8,365 nucleotides of DNA from Alistipes sp. (GTDB lineage Bacteria; Bacteroidota; Bacteroidia; Bacteroidales; Rikenellaceae): the NCBI GenBank assembly GCA_017629615.1, contig JAGBWT010000200.1, forward strand, positions 1-8,365, written 5' to 3'. Shown piece by piece: positions 1 to 6,476 of the stretch (its first letter is position 1; each line of letters starts with the position of its first letter). Made by a program: the position numbers and the translations under genes. Below the pieces are notes generated by a model, which was not told the DNA's origin, did no database searches, and saw only the letters and a program-made list of their open reading frames with translations.

Positions 1-1500
1 GGCTCGATGGCACACCGCCACCTTACGCTCGAAAGTCGTAGCCTGCCCCTCTTCATCGAAGGCCATTACGACCAACGCTGCACCGAGGTCACGCACCCTA
101 CGCGCACGGTCCAAGAATAGTTGCTCGCCCTCTTTGAGCGACAACGAATTGACAATCGCCTTGCCCTGCACGCACTTCAACGCCGCCTCGACAACCTCGA
201 AGCGCGACGAGTCAATCATAAACGGCACGGCTGCAACCTCGGGGTCGGAGGCCATAAGGCGTAAGAAGGTCTGCATCTGCGCCACACTATCAAGCAGAGC
301 ATCGTCCATATTGACGTCGATAATCTCTGCTCCGTCACGCACCTGCGCACGAGCAATCGTAAGAGCCTCGTCGTAGGCTCCCTCCTTAATCAGACGCAAG
401 AAACGACGACTACCAGCCACGTTGCATCGCTCTCCGACACAAGTTAGCGACTCGCCACAATCAAATCGCTCCAAGCCTGCCAACCACGCCACACGACCCT
501 CCGAGCGTTGTCGCACCTTCGACTTGCGGGCAACGGCAGCAGCAATGGCGGCTATATGTGCAGGCGTTGAGCCACAACAACCTCCGACGATATTGACCAC
601 CCCCTCATCGAGAAATCGACCCACAGCCTCGGCCATATCCTTGGGTGAGGTCGTATAGCGCCCCATAGCGTCGGGCAGACCTGCATTCGGGTAGGCACTG
701 ATATAACAAGGGGCAATGGCCGACAACCGACCAAGAAGCGGCAACATCTCGTCGGGGCCAAACGAACAGTTAAGACCGACAGCTAATAAATCGACGTGGG
801 CAACCGAAGCAAGCATCGCTTCGAGCGACTGTCCTGCAAGCATACGCCCCGAGGCATCGGCTACGGTCACCGACAATATTATCGGCAGACGTACGCCACG
901 ACGCTCAAAGACCTCCGAAGCCGCAGCAAAGGCAGCTTTGGCATTGAGGGTATCGAATACCGTCTCAACGAGCAACAAATCGACGCCACCCTCGACCAGC
1001 GCGTCAATCTGCTCGATATAGGCTTGGCACAAGGTATCGAAATCGAGGTCGCGAGCCGACGGATTCTCGATATCCGACGACATCGACAATGTATGACCCG
1101 TAGGGCCTATTGAGCCTGCCACAAATCGCGGACGCGAAGGGGTCAGCGCACTCATACGCTCGGCCTCGGTGCGGGCAATAGTTGCGGCAGCGAGATTGAG
1201 CCTACGCACCTCGCCAGCCATACCATACTCGGCTTGCGAGATGGCTTGCGACGAGAAGGTGCAAGTTTCGATTATATCGGCACCAGCCTCCAAATAGGCG
1301 CGGTGAATGGCGGCAACAACATCGGGGCGCGACAACACAAGCAGGTCATTATTGCCCATCTGCCGTATGGGGTGCGAGGCAAACTCCTCGCCTCGGAAAT
1401 CGCTCTCCGAGAGGTTGTATTGCTGGATTTGAGTACCCATTGCTCCGTCGAGCAACAGGACTCGCTCGCCCAACAGCGCAGTAATAGAAGGTCGGCTCAT
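1..1500 (-). CDS. metH: Cobalamin-dependent methionine synthase, N-terminal 500 residues (cut by left edge)
   Basis: MetH transfers a methyl group from 5-methyltetrahydrofolate through cobalamin to homocysteine, giving methionine in the cytoplasm. The frame is open from ATG at 1500 to base 1, exactly 500 codons with no stop, against about 1,200 residues for the whole enzyme. Residues 1-320 form the homocysteine-binding barrel: LLLDGAMGTQIQ lies near residue 16, and the three zinc-ligand cysteines fall at C245 (GLNCSFGP) and C308/C309 (GGCCGSTPAH), two residues off the E. coli positions 247/310/311. From about residue 340 comes the pterin-binding barrel, with GERCNVAGS, IDVNMDD, MIDSSRFEV and NSLSLKEGE. 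The cobalamin-binding and activation domains would lie beyond the edge. The start follows the metF stop by 7 bp, so the two are almost certainly cotranscribed. No Shine-Dalgarno is visible. Identification is secure. Confidence 0.97.
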   Translation of the reverse strand, partial: MSRPSITALLGERVLLLDGAMGTQIQQYNLSESDFRGEEFASHPIRQMGNNDLLVLSRPDVVAAIHRAYLEAGADIIETCTFSSQAISQAEYGMAGEVRRLNLAAATIARTEAERMSALTPSRPRFVAGSIGPTGHTLSMSSDIENPSARDLDFDTLCQAYIEQIDALVEGGVDLLLVETVFDTLNAKAAFAAASEVFERRGVRLPIILSVTVADASGRMLAGQSLEAMLASVAHVDLLAVGLNCSFGPDEMLPLLGRLSAIAPCYISAYPNAGLPDAMGRYTTSPKDMAEAVGRFLDEGVVNIVGGCCGSTPAHIAAIAAAVARKSKVRQRSEGRVAWLAGLERFDCGESLTCVGERCNVAGSRRFLRLIKEGAYDEALTIARAQVRDGAEIIDVNMDDALLDSVAQMQTFLRLMASDPEVAAVPFMIDSSRFEVVEAALKCVQGKAIVNSLSLKEGEQLFLDRARRVRDLGAALVVMAFDEEGQATTFERKVAVCHRA

Positions 1501-1507
1501 TGGTCTG

Positions 1508-2461
1508 TTAATAAACGGCTTTGGCTATCTGTTCGATGCTACGCACGGCATTCATCGTATAGAAGTGTATGCTTGGCACTCGTGCTGCCTTCAACTCGCG
1601 AGCTTGTGCCGTTGCCCACTCTACGCCAAGAGCCTTCACATCGTCGTTGGTGCGACAGCGACGCAACTCGTTCGAGAGGTCGGTCGGCAGGTCGATATGG
1701 AAGGTCTTTGGCAAAAGTGACTGTTGCGAAAGCGAGGTAAGAGGTTTCAGACCCGGGATAATCGGCACCTCGATACCCGCTTTACGGCAACGCTCAACGA
1801 AGTCGAAATAGCGACGGTTGTCGAAGAACATCTGCGTCACGACATACTCCGCACCTGCATCGATTTTTGCCTTCAACGCCTCGATATCGCTCTCGATATT
1901 CATCGCCTCCTCGTGTTTCTCGGGATAGCCTGCAACACCAAACGAAAATCGCTCGGAGAGAGGTTGATTAGCCACACCGTCGAGCATCTCTCCACGATTA
2001 AAGGCCTCGACCTGACGGCAGAGGTCAATAGCGTGGGCGTGGCCACACGGCTCGGCAACAAATCGTCGTTCGCCCTTTGCCGCATCGCCTCGCAACAAGA
2101 CCAGGTCGGTAATTCCGAGATACGACAGGTCGATAAGCGAGTTCTCGATTTCGGCTTTCGTATAGCCACTGCATATAACGTGAGGCACAGTTGGCACTCC
2201 ATAGCGGCCCTTCAACGCAGCAGCGATAGCCACCGTTCCAGGGCGCATACGCTCGTGAAAACGCTGAAAAACACCCTCCGCAACCTCGCGATAGACGACC
2301 TCGGTGCGGTGGGTTGTGATGTTGATATAGGCGGGATTAAACTCGACAAGGCGGTCGATTTCGCCATAGAGGCTATCTACCCCCTTGCCACGCAATGGTG
2401 GCAAAATCTCTATCGAGAAGGCTGTCGAACGGGCCGATGCAAGTTGTGATGCTACGCTCAT
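1508..2461 (-). CDS. metF: Methylenetetrahydrofolate reductase (MetF)
   Basis: This 317-residue flavoprotein reduces 5,10-methylene-THF to 5-methyl-THF, the methyl donor for the MetH encoded immediately downstream. Its length is normal for bacterial MetF. Family motifs appear in order: SIEILPP at 16-22, with E18 at the place of the catalytic glutamate (E. coli E28); VLLRGD at 121-126; FGVAGYPEKH at 174-183; TQMFFD at 209-214; PIIPGLKPLTS at 233-243; and VPSIHFYTMN at 295-304 near the C-terminus. It begins with ATG, lies 26 bp after the stop of the NifX-like gene and ends 7 bp before metH, consistent with one transcript. Long open frames on the opposite strand here are shadows of its codon usage. 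The cofactor preference (NADH or NADPH) cannot be read from the sequence. Confidence 0.97.
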   Translation of the reverse strand: MSVASQLASARSTAFSIEILPPLRGKGVDSLYGEIDRLVEFNPAYINITTHRTEVVYREVAEGVFQRFHERMRPGTVAIAAALKGRYGVPTVPHVICSGYTKAEIENSLIDLSYLGITDLVLLRGDAAKGERRFVAEPCGHAHAIDLCRQVEAFNRGEMLDGVANQPLSERFSFGVAGYPEKHEEAMNIESDIEALKAKIDAGAEYVVTQMFFDNRRYFDFVERCRKAGIEVPIIPGLKPLTSLSQQSLLPKTFHIDLPTDLSNELRRCRTNDDVKALGVEWATAQARELKAARVPSIHFYTMNAVRSIEQIAKAVY

Positions 2462-2487
2462 TGGTTAAAGACTTTACGGTAGTGAAA

Positions 2488-2868
2488 CTAATGATGACTC
2501 GGACAATCGTGGTGGTCACACATCTGCCCCGAATCGCTCACGCGACCAGCCAGATAATCGGCCACAACAGCCTCGACCTGGCCCGAGCAACCGCGAATAA
2601 CCGCGATATTGTGGGCAGCAAGTACGCGCTTTGCGCCATCGCCCATATCGCCCGCAAGCATAATGCTCACACCTGTCGCCGCCAAGCGTGAAGCGATGTC
2701 GGACTTACAACCGCACCCTTCTGGCGAGGGCATTGTTGTCGTCTCCACAACAACTCCACCTACGACCTTGAAGAGCGTATAGTAGGCGCAGTGGCCAAAG
2801 TGGTTATCGACCCTACCCTCGCGTGTTGGGAGGGCAATGGTGGTCGGAGCAAGCGAGAAGTTTGTCAT
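2488..2868 (-). CDS. NifX/NifB-C-terminal-like (dinitrogenase iron-molybdenum cofactor family) protein with Cys/His-rich tail
   Basis: This 126-residue protein resembles the small alpha/beta domain of the NifX/NafY/NifB-C-terminal family, which binds iron-sulfur or FeMo-co-type clusters. Supporting signals are an IALPTREGRVDNHFGHC opening (residues 11-27) matching the family's '...HFG...' signature, LAGDMGDGAKRVLAAHNI at 71-88, and RGCSGQVEAVV near 92-102. A CGC pair (C52, C54) and a tail MCDHHDCPSHH (116-126) add metal-ligating side chains; there are six cysteines in total. The protein looks cytosolic, with no signal peptide. I chose ATG at 2868; an in-frame GTG two codons upstream (2874) is possible but less likely. 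It lies 26 bp upstream of metF and downstream of the secG terminator, so it may be first in the metF-metH transcript. Nitrogenase genes are not present here, so a role in nitrogen fixation is not implied. The exact function is unknown. Confidence 0.8.
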   Translation of the reverse strand: MTNFSLAPTTIALPTREGRVDNHFGHCAYYTLFKVVGGVVVETTTMPSPEGCGCKSDIASRLAATGVSIMLAGDMGDGAKRVLAAHNIAVIRGCSGQVEAVVADYLAGRVSDSGQMCDHHDCPSHH

Positions 2869-2903
2869 AGGCACACTATCTGTTTTGGTTTTGCGCTCGA
2901 TAC

Positions 2904-2932
2904 AAAAAACGGTCGATGCCCCGCACCGACCG
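2904..2932 (-). terminator. Intrinsic terminator downstream of secG
   Basis: Read on the minus strand, CGGTCG (2927-2932) pairs with CGACCG (2910-2915). After one A-C mismatch the stem continues for three more pairs around a 3-nt loop at 2920-2922. The 3' side is followed directly by six T (2904-2909). It lies 22 bp past the secG stop and closes the HU-to-secG unit, which suggests that the NifX-like, metF and metH genes have their own promoter or rely on readthrough. I saw no convincing TTTG/TAnnTTTG pair in the 35 bp between this T-run and the next gene. Confidence 0.85.
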
Positions 2933-2954
2933 CTTATATATCCAACCCCAAGGA

Positions 2955-3302
2955 TTAGTTCGCAGGAGTCTCGGCAGGAGTTTCAACTGTTGCCTCGGCA
3001 GGAGTCTCGGACTGCGGAACGCTCTCTACCTGCTCGGTTGGCTGCAATGCTGCGGCCTCGGCGTCGAGAGTCGAAACCTTGCTACCACCAACAAAAATCG
3101 ACGATACAAGGCACAATACCAAGATTACAACCGCTGTACCCCAAGTGAACTTTTCGAGGAAGTCGGTCGTCTGACGAACACCCATAATCTGGTTCGATGC
3201 ACCGAAGTTCGATGCCATACCGCTCTTTGGATTCTGAACCAATACAGCGAGAACGAGCAAAAGGCTCGCGATAAGAATCAATACAATACAAAGTGTGTAC
3301 AT
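2955..3302 (-). CDS. secG: Preprotein translocase subunit SecG
   Basis: SecG is the small inner-membrane subunit of the SecYEG channel. The 115-residue product has two membrane helices (about residues 3-23 and 54-71). They flank the conserved cytoplasmic loop: VQNPKSGMASNFGASNQIMG at 22-41, followed by RQTTDFLEKFTW at 43-54, where QNPKSG and the Gly/Asn-rich stretch are the SecG signature. After the second helix comes an acidic, Pro/Thr/Ala/Glu-rich tail (about 78-115) built of imperfect ETPAE-like units, visible in DNA as three near-identical copies of a 12-bp GGCAGGAGT-type unit on the plus strand. Its ATG is 11 bp downstream of the TPR-gene stop, so the two are in one operon, and an intrinsic terminator follows. 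Confidence 0.95.
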   Translation of the reverse strand: MYTLCIVLILIASLLLVLAVLVQNPKSGMASNFGASNQIMGVRQTTDFLEKFTWGTAVVILVLCLVSSIFVGGSKVSTLDAEAAALQPTEQVESVPQSETPAEATVETPAETPAN

Positions 3303-3313
3303 ATCTGCAATTT

Positions 3314-3802
3314 TTATTTATTATTTTCTATATTTTCGATTTTCTCGGCAAAGTAAACACTTTTTTCTGGATTTAGCAAACTTAATTTGCGATATATTTC
3401 AACAGCCTCCGATTTCAGCCCCTGCAACATATATACCTCGGCCAACTCCTCGCTCACCAAATCGTCCTCCTCGTCGAGTTGAGCCTCCGTTGCAATATCG
3501 TCGGCAGCACCCTCCTCGTCGGCCACAATACGGTAGTCGTCGAGGCGCAAAAAGCGGTCGATAATCTCGCCCTCGGTAACGGCTACAAGCCTTGTGCGGT
3601 CGATACGCGGAAGGTCGAACGACCTCACTCCACGAAAGGGCAGAAGCGCCGCATCATAGACCGAACACTCACCACTCACCCTCTCACGAACGACCCTCGC
3701 CGCCGTAAACCAGGGTGCCGAGGCAAGCACTCCATCGACCATCGCCACATCGGGCGCATCGCTACCTCCGGCAGAGGCTATATAGTTTTTGAACTGCTCC
3801 AT
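3314..3802 (-). CDS. TPR-like protein of unknown function between lptE and secG
   Basis: The product is 162 residues, with no signal peptide or membrane helix, so it is probably cytoplasmic. Residues 1-95 are not recognised. An acidic stretch follows (about 95-116, rich in D and E). The C-terminal 45 residues look like one tetratricopeptide-type helical hairpin: ELAEVYMLQGLKSEAVEIYRKL at 119-140 (alanine, glycine and tyrosine at TPR-like spacing), then SLLNPEKS and a helix ending in Lys/Asn. One TPR unit alone would be a protein-binding surface rather than an enzyme. The ATG lies 10 bp after the lptE stop and the stop lies 11 bp before secG, so it is translated from the same message. I recall a small TPR protein at this place in other Bacteroidetes, but cannot check it here. 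Its role is not known. Confidence 0.8.
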   Translation of the reverse strand: MEQFKNYIASAGGSDAPDVAMVDGVLASAPWFTAARVVRERVSGECSVYDAALLPFRGVRSFDLPRIDRTRLVAVTEGEIIDRFLRLDDYRIVADEEGAADDIATEAQLDEEDDLVSEELAEVYMLQGLKSEAVEIYRKLSLLNPEKSVYFAEKIENIENNK

Positions 3803-3812
3803 AACCCACGCA

Positions 3813-4319
3813 CTACCAATTCGATGCCGACGCCTGGAAAATATCGGTCACAAGTTGCTCGACAATCTCGGCCATCAATTCGCCCTCGACCTCGGTCAGC
3901 AACTTCGTTGAGTCGTAGTCGGCATAGGCCGAGAAGTTACGAGCGCGGAACGACATCTTGTCGTCGATAAGGTTCGTAAAATTGACCTTGACGGTGATGG
4001 TCAGACGGTTCTGCAACGCAAAGTCGCCACTCGACACCGACGAGGTGGTCGAGGTATAGCCGACAATCTCGCCCTCGAAGGCAAAGTCGCCACCCTCGGG
4101 AACCTGGACAAGGCGCGTACGATTGGCAAAGCGTTGGGTCAGCTCGTCGGTAATGAGCGCACTCAACGCAGGTGCTACCATCGGGGCATTGTTTGGGAAA
4201 TAGGCGACGCTGAACGTCTTTGCATCGGGCGGAATAGAGGCACCCGACAACGAATATTTGACCGTACAACCGGCCGCAAGCATAAGCACTGCAAAGGCCG
4301 CAAAAATCAACTTTTTCAT
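3813..4319 (-). CDS. lptE: LptE-family LPS-assembly lipoprotein
   Basis: LptE is an outer-membrane lipoprotein that plugs the LptD barrel and helps insert lipopolysaccharide. The 168-residue product starts with a type II signal peptide: KK at 2-3, a hydrophobic stretch 4-16, and lipobox LAAGC with the lipidated cysteine at C18. The mature part is short, beta-rich and typical of the Bacteroidetes LptE family: SGASIPPDAKTFSVAYFPN at about 25-43, a helix with LITDELTQRFANRTRL near 55-70, the strand FEGEIVGYTST near 81-91, and a C-terminal helix (about 143-163). Sequence conservation in this family is low, so the assignment rests on lipobox, length, pattern and position. Its ATG overlaps the TGA of the upstream activator gene by 4 bp (ATGA), implying translational coupling. 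Confidence 0.87.
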   Translation of the reverse strand: MKKLIFAAFAVLMLAAGCTVKYSLSGASIPPDAKTFSVAYFPNNAPMVAPALSALITDELTQRFANRTRLVQVPEGGDFAFEGEIVGYTSTTSSVSSGDFALQNRLTITVKVNFTNLIDDKMSFRARNFSAYADYDSTKLLTEVEGELMAEIVEQLVTDIFQASASNW

Positions 4320-5500
4320 TCTTCGATTCCAAGTTCTTTGATTCGACGATAGAGCGTACGCTCCGACATAAAGAGTTCGGCAGCTGCCGCACGACGCGAC
4401 CCTCCGTTACGACGCAACGCACGGACTATCTGCTCGCGCTGCATATCGGCTTTGGTCATCTCGCGTGGTTGCTCCTCGACAACCTCGGCCAGCACATCGT
4501 AATCGACCGTAGCAGCCGACGGAAGCAGTGCCGCAGGCGAAGCCGACGTCTCGGCCATTGGAGAAGGTCGGTATCCGTAACCGCCACGCATCTCCAAGAC
4601 CATCTGTTTCAGGTCGTTAATATCGCGACGCATATCGAACAATATCTTGTAGAGCAGTTCGCGTTCCGAGGCCATATCCTCGATACGCATACCACCCGCA
4701 ATGCTCGTCGATGACGATGGTTCGTCGGGCAGGTAGCGCGACAAGATTTCGGCCGAAATATCGCGTGAAGGCTCAATAGCCGAAATCTGCTCGGCCACAT
4801 TTTTCAGCTGGCGGATATTGCCGCGCCAATAGTGCGCTTCGAGCATACGGCGTGCCGACTCATCGAGCGACACCGCAGGCATACGATACTGCACCGCAAC
4901 ATCGGAGGCAAACTTACGGAAGAGCAGATATATATCCTCCCTACGCTCACGCAATGGCGGAACAGCCACAGGCACCGTATTGAGTCGATAGTACAAATCC
5001 TCGCGGAAACGACCATCGGTGATAGCTTGCAACAGGTCATTGTTGGTTGCTGCGACTACTCGCACATTGGTCTTTTGGACCTTTGCCGAACCTACGCGTA
5101 TAAATTCGCCCGTCTGCAACACACGCAACAAGCGTACCTGGGTCGAGAGTGGCAATTCGCCCACCTCGTCGAGGAAAATCGTACCGCCATCGGCCTCCTC
5201 GAAGTACCCCTTACGCGATTCGACAGCACCCGTAAAGGCTCCCTTCTCGTGGCCAAAGAGCTCCGAGTCAATCGTACCTTCGGGAATTGCACCACAGTTT
5301 ACCGCCACATATTTGTTGTGTTTGCGGGCCGACATAGCGTGAATAATCTGCGGGAAGAACTCCTTACCCACTCCGCTCTCACCGGTCACCAACACCGACA
5401 AATCGGTCGGAGCGACACGCAGTGCCACCTCCAACGCGCGATTGAGCAACGGCGAGTTGCCGATGATTCCAAATCGTTGTTTGATTGAGAGTATATCCAT
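4316..5500 (-). CDS. Sigma-54-dependent AAA+ transcriptional activator without an N-terminal sensor domain
   Basis: This 394-residue enhancer-binding protein should remodel sigma-54 RNA polymerase using ATP. The AAA+ module begins almost at the N-terminus (GIIGNSPLL at 11-19), so no receiver, PAS or GAF domain is present. Visible motifs: Walker A GESGVGKE (40-47), the sigma-54-contacting loop GAFTGA (87-92), Walker B GGTIFLDE (105-112), VRVVAATN (146-153), the arginine-finger region FREDLYYRL (165-173), and a sensor II region YWRGNIRQLKN (224-234) with Arg where Pro is usual. A low-complexity linker of about 90 residues (roughly 258-350) leads to a Fis-type helix-turn-helix (about 354-392; SRRAAAAELFMSERTLYRRI). 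A clear Shine-Dalgarno precedes it. It overlaps lptE by 4 bp. Target genes are not shown by this window; I found no convincing -24/-12 promoter here. Confidence 0.93.
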   Translation of the reverse strand: MDILSIKQRFGIIGNSPLLNRALEVALRVAPTDLSVLVTGESGVGKEFFPQIIHAMSARKHNKYVAVNCGAIPEGTIDSELFGHEKGAFTGAVESRKGYFEEADGGTIFLDEVGELPLSTQVRLLRVLQTGEFIRVGSAKVQKTNVRVVAATNNDLLQAITDGRFREDLYYRLNTVPVAVPPLRERREDIYLLFRKFASDVAVQYRMPAVSLDESARRMLEAHYWRGNIRQLKNVAEQISAIEPSRDISAEILSRYLPDEPSSSTSIAGGMRIEDMASERELLYKILFDMRRDINDLKQMVLEMRGGYGYRPSPMAETSASPAALLPSAATVDYDVLAEVVEEQPREMTKADMQREQIVRALRRNGGSRRAAAAELFMSERTLYRRIKELGIEE

Positions 5501-5504
5501 TCTA

Positions 5505-5510
5505 TCTCCT
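5505..5510 (-). promoter_or_regulatory. Shine-Dalgarno site of the sigma-54 activator gene
   Basis: The minus strand reads AAAAAAGGAGATAGA directly before the ATG at 5500. AGGAG is five bases from the start. None of the other starts in the window has a comparable site, as expected in Bacteroidetes, so this one stands out and fixes the start codon. Confidence 0.7.
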
Positions 5511-5548
5511 TTTTTCAGTTGGTTTGCAGAGCCTTACACCCACTATCG

Positions 5549-6238
5549 TTAGTTGCCGAGTTGGTCGAGAGGCACAACGCGCAACTGCTCGATTGACGGC
5601 TCTTGCGCCACCTCCTCGGTCGTCTGCCAACAATAGAAGGCATAGCCCAAGGCAGCCACTGCCATAGCGAGCGCAATGAGTGCAAAAACTATAAACTTAT
5701 CGATACCTTGCTTACGCGCTTTTGGCGCACGACGCGGACGATAACGCTCCGGTATCTCGACCTTGCGCGGACGCTCCGCCACTTGGCCACGAGGCTCTAC
5801 CACAGGCCGTACGACAGGCCGTACAACAGGCTCGGGTTTGGGCGGCATCGGTGGCTCGACAGTCGGTGTTGTAACACGCACAGAAGCTTGATTTTCGGGC
5901 GATTGCAAAGTCTCGGCCGTACGCTTTGGCAGGGCCGTAAATACCAAACTACCCATCGCCCCACGACGCAAAACACCAAGCCTACCGATAACGCAATAGC
6001 CCTTGGTCTCGACATCGTTACGAACGTCAAACAAAAAGCGGTCGATTGCTCCTGCAACCTCGATTTCGCCCAAGCCCTGCGCTGCAAGTATCGAGCGTAA
6101 CACCCCATCGTCACCCTTCAACAACTCCGAAAAGAGTATCTCACCCGAGGCCTTCACAACAAAGGCTCCGAGCGACGGCACTACCAAACGACGCGACGTA
6201 CGAAGGTGGTCGGCTATTATATCTGCAATATTAACCAT
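5549..6238 (-). CDS. HU-domain (CCDC81-like) protein with a single transmembrane helix
   Basis: The product is 229 residues from ATG at 6238. The N-terminal half (about 1-110) resembles the paired HU-like domains of Bacteroidetes: MVNIADIIADHLRTSRRLVVPSLGAFV, ASGEILFSELLKGDDGVL, then an HU-like DVRNDVETKGYCVIGRLGVL at about 71-90. A proline-rich linker (about 125-150) with repeated PVVRP units and a basic stretch (about 155-178) follow. One hydrophobic helix (about 182-204, FIVFALIALAMAVAALGYAF) and a short tail of about 25 residues end the protein, so the HU part is probably cytoplasmic with the tail outside. It could bind DNA near the membrane, but some proteins of this class may bind protein or peptidoglycan partners instead. 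A TTG codon 13 codons upstream is in frame, but it lies upstream of the predicted transcription start and was rejected. The next gene starts 48 bp after the stop with no terminator between. Confidence 0.85.
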   Translation of the reverse strand: MVNIADIIADHLRTSRRLVVPSLGAFVVKASGEILFSELLKGDDGVLRSILAAQGLGEIEVAGAIDRFLFDVRNDVETKGYCVIGRLGVLRRGAMGSLVFTALPKRTAETLQSPENQASVRVTTPTVEPPMPPKPEPVVRPVVRPVVEPRGQVAERPRKVEIPERYRPRRAPKARKQGIDKFIVFALIALAMAVAALGYAFYCWQTTEEVAQEPSIEQLRVVPLDQLGN

Positions 6239-6240
6239 AT

Positions 6241-6255
6241 TATCTTGCAAAGATA
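6241..6255. repeat. 15-bp inverted repeat over the -7 element of the HU-domain gene
   Basis: TATCTT and AAGATA are exact complements separated by TGC when read on the minus strand. One arm is part of the -7 element and the other lies at the expected transcription start, three bases from the ATG. It could be an operator or simply chance in an AT-rich promoter. Confidence 0.4.
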
Positions 6256-6279
6256 GTATTTTTTTCAAGGATTGCAAAA
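6248..6279 (-). promoter_or_regulatory. Bacteroides-type promoter of the HU-domain gene
   Basis: On the minus strand a -33 element TTTTG (6275-6279) is followed by a 19-bp spacer and the -7 element TATCTTTG (6248-6255). This matches the TTTG/TAnnTTTG consensus of the primary sigma factor of Bacteroidetes. Transcription should start around 6240-6243, only a few bases before the ATG at 6238, so the message would be nearly leaderless. Confidence 0.75.
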
Positions 6280-6337
6280 TAGGGAGGGCAGAGAATGATA
6301 TTTAATGGCAAGGAATGGCAAAAATAAAAGATTTGCT

Positions 6338-6369
6338 GGGTAGAATGGGTTGTGATGGGTAGAATGGGG
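6338..6369 (+). repeat. G-rich 9-10 bp repeat matching a G-quadruplex pattern
   Basis: The plus strand has four G-runs, GGG (6338-6340), GGG (6347-6349), GGG (6357-6359) and GGGG (6366-6369), separated by loops of 6, 7 and 6 bases. This fits the usual G3+N1-7 quadruplex pattern. The units GGGTAGAAT, GGGTTGTGAT and GGGTAGAAT are themselves near-repeats. The block starts about 60 bp upstream of the -33 element of the HU-domain gene. Confidence 0.6.
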
Positions 6370-6383
6370 AGGCTGTCATAAGA

Positions 6384-6476
6384 GGCTACCCAGGCTACTC
6401 AAACTACCCAAACTACCCATCACCCTTAACGCCTCTAACGACCCTAACAACCCTTAACGACCCTAACGACCTTAAC
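6384..6476. repeat. Degenerate 9-bp tandem repeat (about ten units)
   Basis: The stretch divides into consecutive 9-bp units: GGCTACCCA, GGCTACTCA, AACTACCCA (twice), TCACCCTTA, ACGCCTCTA, ACGACCCTA, a 10-bp ACAACCCTTA, ACGACCCTA and ACGACCTTA. The core is close to ACCCTA. The plus strand is almost free of G. The first units are the inverse of the G-rich units on the other side; CTACCCATCA (6413-6422) is the exact complement of TGATGGGTAG (6353-6362), so the two blocks can pair. Confidence 0.7.

Noticed and set aside
1724..2449. A 241-codon open frame antisense to metF
   Set aside because: MetF motifs on the minus strand are complete and in order; the plus-strand frame is a codon-bias shadow without promoter or leader features.
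2869..2903. A promoter for the NifX-metF-metH group
   Set aside because: No TAnnTTTG with a TTTG at 19-21 bp was found; the only TTTG is the end of the terminator T-run, so no site could be supported.
6239..6277. A TTG start giving a 242-residue HU-domain protein
   Set aside because: The TTG lies upstream of the predicted transcription start, inside the promoter; the HU-domain pattern begins properly at the ATG at 6238.
6304..6320. A sigma-54 -24/-12 promoter at TGGCAAGGAATGGCA
   Set aside because: The GG to GC spacing is one base short, it points toward no gene on that strand, and it arises from a simple 10-bp direct repeat.
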